Positions 26,835-33,450 of a DNA stretch of 64,000 bases are shown piece after piece (position 1 is the first letter of the stretch; each line of letters starts with the position of its first letter). The stretch is taken from contig NZ_CP042912.1 in the NCBI RefSeq assembly GCF_008087665.1, forward strand, positions 1,984,001-2,048,000, in the 5' to 3' direction. The notes beneath the pieces were generated by a model, which saw only the letters and a list, made by a program, of their open reading frames with translations, searched no databases and was not told where the DNA came from. The translations under genes were made by a program, and so were the position numbers. The stretch is from Mariniblastus fucicola (GTDB taxonomy: Bacteria; Planctomycetota; Planctomycetia; Pirellulales; Pirellulaceae).

Positions 26835-27314
26835 CTACTCAGGTTTGGGCAGCCATTGGTCGAGGGTTGTGCGTCCAAATCTACACGTCAGAAGCACTGC
26901 CCACTGCGAATCGGCAGCGGGCAAAAAGAGGTCCCGCGAGTCTGAAATACAGAACTTGCCGTTCTGATCCAATCTGCCACATCCGTACGTTGCTGCACCA
27001 GTTCTTGCGTTGCGTTCATCAAGTATTACTCGAAAGAATGCAGGTGATACGAAATACTTTGGAGCCAGGAAGGATAGTTCAAAATAGATATCCAGCTGTT
27101 TGTCGAGTTTGATCTCAACACTTCGGATGATTGCATCACCGTCCATCACAGGTAACACCTCGACGTTTGATTCAACGGTCCGCTCATGAAGTGCGTTGGA
27201 GGCTGCAGCAAAGTTTACGTCGCAAGCCAAGTCTGTCAGAAGCGTCTCGTTCCGAGTACCACACTGCTGGCTTGAACTGTACTTTTCGAGTCTCAGTCTT
27301 GCTGTCTCAGCCAT
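26835..27314 (-). CDS. Integron cassette protein of unknown function
   Basis: This 159-residue protein has no signal peptide or membrane helix. Visible features are a central segment VEIKLDKQLDIYFELSFL that alternates like a beta sheet, a cluster of aromatic residues (PKYFVSPAFFRVILDE) and four cysteines spread through the length. No family is recognised. It fills a cassette bounded by attC a at its 3' end and attC b upstream, with only 38 bases between its start and that site, typical of compact cassettes without an own promoter. Confidence 0.6.
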   Translation of the reverse strand: MAETARLRLEKYSSSQQCGTRNETLLTDLACDVNFAAASNALHERTVESNVEVLPVMDGDAIIRSVEIKLDKQLDIYFELSFLAPKYFVSPAFFRVILDERNARTGAATYGCGRLDQNGKFCISDSRDLFLPAADSQWAVLLTCRFGRTTLDQWLPKPE

Positions 27315-27351
27315 TACATAAATCGGATTCTTGAAGTGTAATCCTCCTGAA

Positions 27352-27492
27352 CAGATAACGCCCGCGTTAACCGAGCGGACTTGAAAATGTGAATTGGTGA
27401 AAATGGAGACGAATGCAATGAGAGCCTGCGGCCATCCGGCGACTGGCCAGACGCAAAGGCATCTCCGCTTCGGCTCAACGATTTGTTATCCC
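27352..27492 (-). other. attC site b (141 bp, superintegron-like)
   Basis: On the minus strand it begins GGGATAACAAATCGTTGAGC and ends GGTTAACGCGGGCGTTATC. R boxes GATAAC/GTTATC and L boxes GTTGAGCCGAAGCGGA/TCCGCTCGGTTAAC pair across the site. It is the clearest attC in the window. Confidence 0.88.
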
Positions 27493-27549
27493 GACAGCAG
27501 TGCGTGAGGCATGCCATTTCCATCATGGCATGCCCCAGCATCATTCTGA

Positions 27550-27837
27550 CTATCCGACCAGAGCTCGCCACCATTCCAGTTCGGTTTTGCCGGCCTTGGT
27601 CATGTGGTAGGTCGTGCTCGCATTTACGCCTTTAGTCTCGATAAACCCGAGTTGCTTGACGCGATGAAGGTACGTGCAGACAGCCCGACGTTCGCATTCC
27701 AGATTCATCCCTTCGTATCCAGCAACAGCGTCGTCCAATGTCATTCCATCAGGGTAATCGCTAAGGATGCCAAGACAGACGACTGTTGGTGCGGACAAAT
27801 TCTTGTAACGTGCAACTTTTTTCATGACCCAACCCAT
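27550..27837 (-). CDS. Small winged-helix protein in a cassette
   Basis: This 95-residue protein looks like a winged helix-turn-helix. VVCLGILSDYPDGMTLDDAV forms the first helices, ERRAVCTYLHRVKQLGFIET the recognition helix and the start of the wing, and STTYHMTKAGKTELEWW the wing and last helix. It resembles PadR/MarR-type domains without an effector domain. ATG at 27825 is an alternative start (four residues shorter). It lies 57 bases from attC b at its 3' end. A regulator or an antitoxin-like role is possible; neither can be shown from sequence. Confidence 0.65.
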   Translation of the reverse strand: MGWVMKKVARYKNLSAPTVVCLGILSDYPDGMTLDDAVAGYEGMNLECERRAVCTYLHRVKQLGFIETKGVNASTTYHMTKAGKTELEWWRALVG

Positions 27838-27874
27838 GGAGTTTAATGTATCGCCGCGGTGCTGCCCGCGGATC

Positions 27875-27945
27875 TGCCTTATAAGCCTACCCGCCTAAAT
27901 GGCCGATGGAAGGCCAATTCATCAAATTGTTATCCGACAAACCAA
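27875..27945 (-). other. attC site c (short form)
   Basis: Minus-strand ends are CGGATAACAATTTGATGAAT and GGCGGGTAGGCTTATAAGG. The inner boxes TTGGCC/GGCCAT pair. It is about 70 bp, at the short end for attC sites, and less canonical at its R'' end than sites b, d, e and g. Confidence 0.55.
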
Positions 27946-28124
27946 AGAAGTTTGGGAAACCAAGTCGGATTTCGATTGGATCACCCCGATTAGCGGGTTG
28001 ACAATTGCAGTTTGCGAGGGGCGGTCACAAACACCCGGCGGCATAGCGGACGATGATCTCATTGCGCCCCCCCCCGATTCGCGCTCAGGTGCATTGTCTA
28101 GTCGCCGATTCGAGGCCCGCATTC

Positions 28125-28922
28125 TCAGTAAGAAGGTGCAGCCATTCGCTCGACTGTGACGTCCATGCGAAGTATCGTCACAGGGTCGCCGAACTGCGTG
28201 TAGATTGCGACATCAGCCGCATCCCGACCGTAGGCGATCGCCACACGTCCTCCTTGCAGGTCGTCTTGTGTTGGGTCAAACGTGTACCACCGCCCTCCGA
28301 CGTAGGCCTCGAACCACGCATGCAAATCCATCGGTTGCAGCTTCTCGAAATACCCCACGACCATGCGCGCCGGAATCGAAAGCGCACGACAACACGCAAT
28401 GCCTAAATGCGCCAGATCTCGGCAAACAGCATGACGCCTCTCATTGACCTCGCACGCACTGATAATCTGCTGTCCCGCCCCGGGTGCGTATTGTGTCGTT
28501 CGGCGAATGTAGTCGACGATTGCAGTGCATTGGTCGTACCCAGGGGCACAACCCGTGGCGATGGAAGCCGCCATCTCGCTGAACCGATCCGATTCGCAGT
28601 ACCGGCTTGGCAGCAGAAACGGAAGCGTGTCGTCAGGCAACTGCTTCACCTCAACAAAGTGAGCCCCAGGGTCAGTATCGGAGTCTTCGGCGGCGTCGAC
28701 ATCGACCGACGTGTGGACGGAGAATCTTCCGGCTGGCGCGACCAACCGCTGACAAAGATTGCCAAACGGGTCGGTGAATTCGACCGCCGGTGTACTGGGC
28801 GTCAGAACGTACTGTTCGCGGCCGATCCACTGCTGCGACCCGCTGCGCGGTCGCAGCATGAACAGGAATGGAGTTGGAACCGGAACGTCGAACTCAAGTA
28901 AACAGGTTGCATGCATCCACAT
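28125..28922 (-). CDS. Transglutaminase-like domain protein in a cassette
   Basis: This 265-residue protein has the transglutaminase-like cysteine protease fold, in the group with an N-terminal beta-sandwich (first 100 residues). The catalytic triad is visible: Cys in [20 protein letters not shown] (about 165-184), His in [19 protein letters not shown] (about 199-217) and Asp in the same segment, FDPTQDD. It lacks a signal peptide, so it may act in the cytoplasm as a peptidase or amide-bond-forming enzyme. About 180 bases separate its stop from attC c. The same strand and the cassette context show mobilisation. A role in defence or in modification of cell-wall peptides are both possible. Confidence 0.82.
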   Translation of the reverse strand: MWMHATCLLEFDVPVPTPFLFMLRPRSGSQQWIGREQYVLTPSTPAVEFTDPFGNLCQRLVAPAGRFSVHTSVDVDAAEDSDTDPGAHFVEVKQLPDDTLPFLLPSRYCESDRFSEMAASIATGCAPGYDQCTAIVDYIRRTTQYAPGAGQQIISACEVNERRHAVCRDLAHLGIACCRALSIPARMVVGYFEKLQPMDLHAWFEAYVGGRWYTFDPTQDDLQGGRVAIAYGRDAADVAIYTQFGDPVTILRMDVTVERMAAPSY

Positions 28923-28982
28923 GGAAAGCGGTTTCCGTTCTGCAAAAATACTCTGATACGATTAACTGTCACGCAATCCAAG

Positions 28983-29124
28983 CAGGACAACGTCAGTGTT
29001 AACCGAGCGGGCCGTGAAATGTAAATTAGTGAAACTGGAGTCGGATAAAATGGGAGCCTGCGATCATCCGGCGACTGGCCAACCGCGAAGCCATCTCCGC
29101 TTCGGATCAACGTTTTGCTATCCA
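28983..29124 (-). other. attC site d (about 142 bp, superintegron-like)
   Basis: On the minus strand it begins GGATAGCAAAACGTTGATCC and ends GGTTAACACTGACGTTGTCC. It shares most of its internal sequence with sites b, e and g, including CCAGTCGCCGGATG. It overlaps the 3' end of the gene at 29118 by seven bases. Confidence 0.83.
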
Positions 29125-29738
29125 GACGACGGATTGGCAATTTGGATAGGTTCCTCATTCCATTGCGCCCGAATCTGGGATTGAATGTATTGGGCAAAAC
29201 GGTTGAATGTGTCCCAAGAGTTAATGACGGCATCTATCCAGCCATTTTGGCCCCATGCAACGTCAATGTGGTAGACTCTCCGGTCATTGAGATTTAGCAC
29301 AAAAGTGCCGCCGGATCCATCATGCCCGAAGATGAACAGGCTGTTTTCCACAAATGGCCAGTCAGTCTGGGTGTAAACATAATCCAGGTATTCAGGCGTG
29401 ACGGTGTCAAAAGCTGCCAAACAGTAACCGCGTCCACGTGTTGTCATGAACTCATAGATATGTCTGACAGTTTTATCACTGAGAACCAGATTGCGGATAG
29501 AAAGCGGCGCGTCTTCCACAGTGTTCCCAAGTTCGCAATCAAACCTGTCAGCGACGTAGTGCCTGAGTAGAGGCAGTACAGACTCGTTCAATGATGAAAT
29601 TTCAGCAGCGTGCATCCTGACCGCCTGTTGCCTGTGCCATGAGTGAAAAACCATTGCGACTGCAAGACAGGCAAGGACAACCAGCTGGGTCGAAATAGTC
29701 CATTGAAAACGCCAATTATGCATTCGAATTAGCCACAT
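29118..29738 (-). CDS. Membrane-anchored cassette protein of unknown function
   Basis: The start is uncertain: ATG at 29738 (GAGGAG directly abuts it) or ATG at 29723; an extension to 29831 would run into attC site e. The product has one N-terminal hydrophobic helix (STQLVVLACLAVAMVFHSW) followed by a soluble part of about 170 residues, presumably outside the cytoplasmic membrane. The soluble part has FIFGHDGSGGTFVLNLNDRR and VYHIDVAWGQNGWIDAVIN, the style of SMI1/KNR4-like domains, which often occur as immunity proteins or in toxin systems. That relation is only suggested by the pattern. No catalytic motif is evident. Confidence 0.6.
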   Translation of the reverse strand: MWLIRMHNWRFQWTISTQLVVLACLAVAMVFHSWHRQQAVRMHAAEISSLNESVLPLLRHYVADRFDCELGNTVEDAPLSIRNLVLSDKTVRHIYEFMTTRGRGYCLAAFDTVTPEYLDYVYTQTDWPFVENSLFIFGHDGSGGTFVLNLNDRRVYHIDVAWGQNGWIDAVINSWDTFNRFAQYIQSQIRAQWNEEPIQIANPSSG

Positions 29739-29748
29739 CTCCTCACAC

Positions 29749-29890
29749 TGGATAACGCCCGCGTTAACCGATGTGTCGAATAGGTTTGAATTCGTGAAAA
29801 TGGAGACGGATACAATGGGAGGAACGACCATCCGACGACCGGCTAACCCTGACGCTGTGGACGCATCGGTTCAACGCCTTGTTATCCAAC
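29749..29890 (-). other. attC site e (142 bp, superintegron-like)
   Basis: On the minus strand it begins GGATAACAAGGCGTTGAACC and ends CGGTTAACGCGGGCGTTATC. R and L boxes pair fully. It lies about 70 bases after the stop of the gene at 29959. Confidence 0.88.
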
Positions 29891-29958
29891 TCGTCCAGTG
29901 ACTCGTTTCCGATATTCTAGCGACTCAATTTATCTAAGTCGAGCATGTCCCAGGCACG

Positions 29959-30192
29959 CTACGGGATGATTCGCGAGCCACTAATGATTATCGAACCATC
30001 TGCTGATTCCGGCACATGGACGTCAATATCCGCATAGTTTGGAAAGGAGATTTTCTTGCGTCCTTGAAGCTCAATCTGTTCTGTTAGCTCTTGGATTTTG
30101 CGATTCCGCTTTGCCTCACGAGAAGCAAAGAACAGGACAGTGCAAGCTAGCGCAGTAACCCAGAGCAGAGTTGAAATTCGGAATCGGATCAT
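29959..30192 (-). CDS. Small membrane-anchored cassette protein
   Basis: This 77-residue protein begins with a short basic segment and one hydrophobic helix (ISTLLWVTALACTVLFFASR), then a charged helix (NRKIQELTEQIELQGRKK) and a short tail DIDVHVPESADGSIIISGSR. One membrane anchor with an outward or inward coiled segment is likely. It is unrecognised. It lies between attC e and attC f and thus forms one whole cassette with about 82 bases upstream. Confidence 0.58.
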   Translation of the reverse strand: MIRFRISTLLWVTALACTVLFFASREAKRNRKIQELTEQIELQGRKKISFPNYADIDVHVPESADGSIIISGSRIIP

Positions 30193-30274
30193 GATTTATG
30201 CGTCCGTGTGGTTTCATTATCGCGGGCACTGATTGGGCGCGTTCGATCGTGTCGTCCGCGCAATCCAACCAAAG

Positions 30275-30370
30275 GCGGATAACGACCGGGTTCACCGGGC
30301 CGCGGCGAACGACAAAACATTGAAGACCGCGCGGCCCGCGGTACCGTGTGCAACCCTTTGTTATCTGCCG
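30275..30370 (-). other. attC site f (96 bp)
   Basis: On the minus strand it begins CGGCAGATAACAAAGGGTTGC and ends GTGAACCCGGTCGTTATCCG. The L boxes GGGTTGCAC and GTGAACCC pair, and inner GC-rich arms (CGCGGGCCGCGCGG) form a long stem. It overlaps the stop of the gene at 30361. Confidence 0.75.
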
Positions 30371-30930
30371 TTTGCGTGTGCAATCCCGGCGAATCGTTCG
30401 ATTGCGTGGTCGAACTTCTTCGCGTCATTGTAGTAGTCAGGATGTTGTCTGACCAATGACAACACGATCACAAGCGCATTTGCCTGTTGTGGTGTTAACA
30501 AATCTATCCAGCAGTTTCGTGGCGGACGTTTTTCAATGATTCGGTCAATGAATCCGAAATCGTGCTTGTCATTTAGTTCGGCGAGCAGGAACGCAGGGAG
30601 GTGGAAAACGAACCCATGAGCGTCAAAAAACGAAGGCGTGGAGTAATAGCTGTTCAACAAGTCAAGATCAAGTTTTCGCCAATCATTTCGCTCGTCGAGT
30701 TGACGTAGGCGAGTGAGTTCAGTGTCGTCGGCGTAGTCGTCCAATCCATTCGCTTCGTAGATGCCAATGCCATCGCCAAGTCTCACATCGCTAAAAGCAT
30801 CGTTAATGCGGTTCTTTGTGTCCCGCATTTGTGACATCAATTGAAGCCAGTTCTTCCACTGGGAAATCGTCCACAGGTCGTAGTCGTCGTCCTTAAGCTT
30901 CTCGATGAACTCGGCGTCGATGTTGAACAT
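30361..30930 (-). CDS. Cassette protein, DUF6714-like
   Basis: This 189-residue soluble protein has a helical N-terminal half and a C-terminal block DAHGFVFHLPAFLLAELND, followed by WIDLLTPQQANALVIVLSLV and RQHPDYYNDAKKFDHAIERF. The block order (Phe/Pro-rich LPAFL, then LTPQQ) resembles DUF6714, a family of small proteins of unknown function found next to immunity and defence genes; this assignment is from memory and moderate. The gene starts seven bases before attC g and ends at attC f, so it exactly fills its cassette. Confidence 0.62.
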   Translation of the reverse strand: MFNIDAEFIEKLKDDDYDLWTISQWKNWLQLMSQMRDTKNRINDAFSDVRLGDGIGIYEANGLDDYADDTELTRLRQLDERNDWRKLDLDLLNSYYSTPSFFDAHGFVFHLPAFLLAELNDKHDFGFIDRIIEKRPPRNCWIDLLTPQQANALVIVLSLVRQHPDYYNDAKKFDHAIERFAGIAHANGR

Positions 30931-30936
30931 GTTTAA

Positions 30937-31084
30937 GGCAGATAACGTCTGCGTTTACCGAGGCGTCGAAAAGGTTTGAATTCGTGAAAATTGGAGTCGG
31001 ATACAATGGTAGCGAAGCGGACATCCGACGACCAACCAACCCTAACGAAATGGACGCTTCGGTTCAACGCTTTGTGATCCAGAC
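30937..31084 (-). other. attC site g (148 bp, superintegron-like)
   Basis: On the minus strand it begins GGATCACAAAGCGTTGAACC and ends GGTAAACGCAGACGTTATC. The body matches site e closely, including CGTCGGATGTCC and the CACGAATTCAAACC segment. The R'' box has one departure from consensus (GATCAC). Confidence 0.8.
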
Positions 31085-31191
31085 TGCAGGGTCCCATGTA
31101 GGGTCCGCGCGGTCCCATGTAAGGTCCGCGGTACCTTTTCTCGCGGTCGCGCGGTACCTTTTCTCGCGGTCGGTACCTTTTCTCGCGGTCC
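31085..31191. repeat. Tandem repeats in a cassette without a gene
   Basis: Two copies of GGTCCCATGTAGGGTCCGCG (second with AAGG) are followed by three copies of GGTACCTTTTCTCGCGGTC. The units are 18-20 bp and GC-rich, and fill the space between attC g and attC h. No open frame of family-like composition is present, so the cassette appears non-coding or reduced. Confidence 0.7.
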
Positions 31192-31316
31192 AAGGCATGA
31201 CAGGGGAGAAACCGTCAACAATCGATTCGAACAAAACGTTCAAAACTCCCCCCCCGAGACTTGACACGATGCCTCAGATATGTCTTCGTGTGCATCACAT
31301 TGTTGTGTGCCGTCGT
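31192..31316 (-). other. attC site h (degenerate)
   Basis: The minus-strand beginning GGCACACAACAATGTGATGC resembles site a (GCAGATAACAATGTGATGCA). The distal end is GGTTTCTCCCCTGTCATGCC; pairing of GGCACACAAC with GTCATGCC is imperfect. A run of eight C lies inside at 31248-31255. It follows the nuclease gene by ten bases, which supports the call. Confidence 0.5.
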
Positions 31317-31325
31317 GGCATCAGT

Positions 31326-31886
31326 CTAAGGTTTGACGATAAGTATGCATCGCAACGGCTGCCCTCCATAGCTCCTCGGCTCCTCAATTTGCGTCCGCAA
31401 GGTCTCGTTGTCAGGAATGAGCGATTCAGGATCGTAAACAAAGAAAATAATCGTCCGGCAATGTGGGTGGTGGCGATACGTTTCTATATCGTCGTGCATT
31501 TCTTTTGAGATATGACGGCCGTGACTGGCGTCCCGAACATACTTAATCTCAATTACAGTTCGTGCCTGTCTAGAAATAAAGTCTTTGATTGTGTAGCGGT
31601 TAGCGATCCGGTCGGTTGGGCTCTCGGAAATCAGATCATGAATCCAAGGGCGCAACATCAGGTAAACAGCGTCCTGTACGTCTGCCTCGGAATTCAAGTT
31701 CAAAATTGCGCCCGCTGATCTACGAGTGTTCAGATATCGAACGCATATTTGGAATTGATTTAGCGCCGAGACAATTGATTCGGCATCAACACCGGATTGA
31801 TTATCACTGTGAGGTGGATAGCGGCTTCGAATTTCCGTTAATCCAGCACAAAACTCGGCCTGCTGTTCGATCCAATTATTGTCCAT
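31326..31886 (-). CDS. PD-(D/E)XK nuclease, DpnII/MboI-like domain
   Basis: ATG at 31886 overlaps the preceding DUF5343 gene by 11 bases and begins a compact 186-residue protein; a longer frame to 32045 would be embedded in that gene. The catalytic half reads AVYLMLRPWIHDLISESPTD and then RQARTVIEIKYVRDASHG (about 116-133), where IEIKY is the (D/E)XK strand, followed by HDDIETYRHHPHCRTIIFFV, then YDPESLIPD. This order matches the REase_DpnII-MboI-type C-terminal domain found in many defence operons, known for cutting DNA in restriction and abortive systems. No methyltransferase or specificity protein is present, so the partner is more likely the DUF5343 protein. Confidence 0.75.
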   Translation of the reverse strand: MDNNWIEQQAEFCAGLTEIRSRYPPHSDNQSGVDAESIVSALNQFQICVRYLNTRRSAGAILNLNSEADVQDAVYLMLRPWIHDLISESPTDRIANRYTIKDFISRQARTVIEIKYVRDASHGRHISKEMHDDIETYRHHPHCRTIIFFVYDPESLIPDNETLRTQIEEPRSYGGQPLRCILIVKP

Positions 31887-32563
31887 CACGCAGGTCCTCG
31901 TGACGATATATGTACCGTGCGATGTCTTGAATGATTGCCTCGTATTCCCTTGTTGTTTTGTTTTCTGGTAGGTGTATGTGCAGATCAATGTGCATTGCTG
32001 CCGTGGACGTCGCTGAAGAGTTGTTGGCTGTTCTCGATTGAGCATTCAGTTCTGCCACGGCGGGTTGACCAGAATCGGATTCCGTTGAAGGAACACCATC
32101 AAAAGTTGCAAATTCACAAAGCACTTTGAATGTATGGATTTGATCTCTAAGGGTGCTATCGCTGCCGCCAGAATGGATATTGAAAAGACGCTTTAACTCG
32201 ACATCGTCATTGTATGGTTCATGAGTCGATGCAAAAAACTTTGCGTAGGTTGTTTTGACCTGCTCGCCGAGTACTGCTGGGCCAACATTGGGCTGCATGA
32301 AGGCATCGTATATTTCAGTTGGTTGGTTTGAGGAATCGAGCAAGCCGATTTCCTTCAACACTCGAATAATCGAATTCGAGTTACTGCCTCCCAGTTCCCA
32401 CGCAGCGAGAAGGTCATTGTTTACCTTGGGTGGCTTAGGGCGCTCAGGAACCTGCTTGAGGAATTTTCGCAAGGCATTAGGAACCTTGGTGTACGGGAAT
32501 TTCGGCGGTGCAGTGTGCGCAGTTGCCTTTTTCTTTGTTGGTTTCTTTGGTGTTCGTTTCTTA

Positions 32564-33442
32564 GAAGGTGTTTTGAAATTGCTCTGAGTTGAAAAAATCG
32601 CTACAGCCCCGTTTGCATTTAAACCGTAAACGGAAGGAGCCGTAGCGATGAGTATTGAGTATCCCAGCAGTCTCAGTGATGATCAATGGCGATTGCTTCG
32701 TCGTCTGATTCCGCCAGCAAAACTTCGCGGCCGCAAACGAATCGATCGGCGTCAAATTGTCGATGCGATATTGTATTGGTGTCGAACGGGCTGCCAGTGG
32801 CGGTTGCTTCCGGACTGCTTTCCGAATTGGAACACGGTTTATGGAGTTTATCGAGCTTGGCGTATTGATGGGACATGGCAACGCATTCACGATCGTCTTC
32901 GCGAAAAGGTACGCCGCAAAGAAGGCAGGAAGCCAACGCCAACAGCAGCCATCATTGATTCGCAAAGCATTCGCAGTGCTGAAGGAGGAGAATTACGCGG
33001 GTATGACGCGGCGAAACGAATTACCGGACGAAAGCGTCACATCCTGGTGGATACGTTGGGGCTTGTGATGGTCGTTGTTGTCCACTCGGCCGATCTACAA
33101 GACTACGAAGGTGCACATCTTGTTCTTGAAAACATCAGACAGAAGTTTCGTCGGCTTCGAGTCATCTTCGCGGACTCGATTTACGGGCGGGCTGATTTGC
33201 CGGAGTTCCTGAAGCAATGGTATCGTGTCATCTTGCAAACCGTTAAGCGTCCGGTCGAAGCCGAAGGGTTCGTTGTCTTACCCAAGCGATGGATCGTTGA
33301 ACGGACTTTCGCATGGCTTGGAAAATTCAGAAGGCTCTCAAAGGACTATGAAAGACTGACTCAAAACAGCGAAACTGTCATACGAATCGCAATGATTCAA
33401 TTCATGCTAAACAGGCTGGAAAAATAATTTTAAAACACCCTC
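32564..33442 (+). mobile_element. IS5-family insertion sequence, intact, 879 bp
   Basis: The ends are inverted repeats: left GAAGGTGTTTTGAAATT, right (complement) GAGGGTGTTTTAAAATT, 17 bp with two mismatches. TTA is duplicated on both sides (32561-32563 and 33443-33445). One full-length transposase gene fills the element. The intact ends, clean duplication and reading frame imply a recent insertion. Length and structure fit the IS427/IS1031-type groups. Confidence 0.9.
32648..33427 (+). CDS. IS5-family transposase
   Basis: This 259-residue transposase is complete. The N-terminal part WRLLRRLIPPAKLRGRKRID and YWCRTGCQWRLLPDCFPNW is the DUF4096-type domain of IS5 transposases. The DDE catalytic core is visible: first Asp in AAIIDSQSIRS (about 103), second Asp in VIFADSIYGRADL (about 177), and Glu in RWIVERTFAWLGKFRRLSKD (about 218), the last being the IS5 signature. 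It is in a single open frame without a programmed frameshift. It is transcribed opposite to the gene it interrupts. Confidence 0.95.
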   Translation: MSIEYPSSLSDDQWRLLRRLIPPAKLRGRKRIDRRQIVDAILYWCRTGCQWRLLPDCFPNWNTVYGVYRAWRIDGTWQRIHDRLREKVRRKEGRKPTPTAAIIDSQSIRSAEGGELRGYDAAKRITGRKRHILVDTLGLVMVVVVHSADLQDYEGAHLVLENIRQKFRRLRVIFADSIYGRADLPEFLKQWYRVILQTVKRPVEAEGFVVLPKRWIVERTFAWLGKFRRLSKDYERLTQNSETVIRIAMIQFMLNRLEK

Positions 33443-33450
33443 TTAGCCAT

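Larger units (their letters stand above)
26737..33450 (-). mobile_element. Integron cassette array without integrase (CALIN)
   Basis: Eight sites with attC architecture lie at 26737, 27352, 27875, 28983, 29749, 30275, 30937 and 31192, all in one orientation. Seven of them follow the 3' end of a minus-strand gene, usually within 100 bases. On the minus strand each starts with a GATAACAA-type R box and a GTTGAACCG-type L box and ends with CGGTTAACGC then GGGCGTTATC. Four of the sites (27352, 28983, 29749, 30937) are about 140 bp and share most of their sequence, as in chromosomal superintegrons. No tyrosine integrase gene is found in the window. The arrangement is that of a cluster of attC sites lacking an integrase; the integrase could be elsewhere in the genome. 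Confidence 0.83.
31876..33450 (-). pseudogene. DUF5343 protein gene split by an IS5-family element after codon 2
   Basis: The body (31876-32559) encodes a helical winged-helix-like protein. PPKFPYTKVPNALRKFL and IIRVLKEIGLLDSSNQPTE match the DUF5343 N-terminal pattern, and the end has MHIDLHIHLPENKTTREYE, usual at the C-terminus of such proteins. The insertion sequence at 32564-33442 separates it from its start. Removing the element and one copy of the TTA duplication joins the ATG at 33448-33450 and GCT to AAG-AAA-CGA, giving a 230-residue protein starting MAKKRTPKKPTKKKATA. No in-frame ATG or GTG is available within the IS end. A TTG at 32472 could restart a version lacking the basic N-terminus. 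Confidence 0.85.

Noticed and set aside
30933-31193. Minus-strand frame reading REKRYR repeats
   Set aside because: It is translated from the tandem repeats and attC site g, with no protein-like features.
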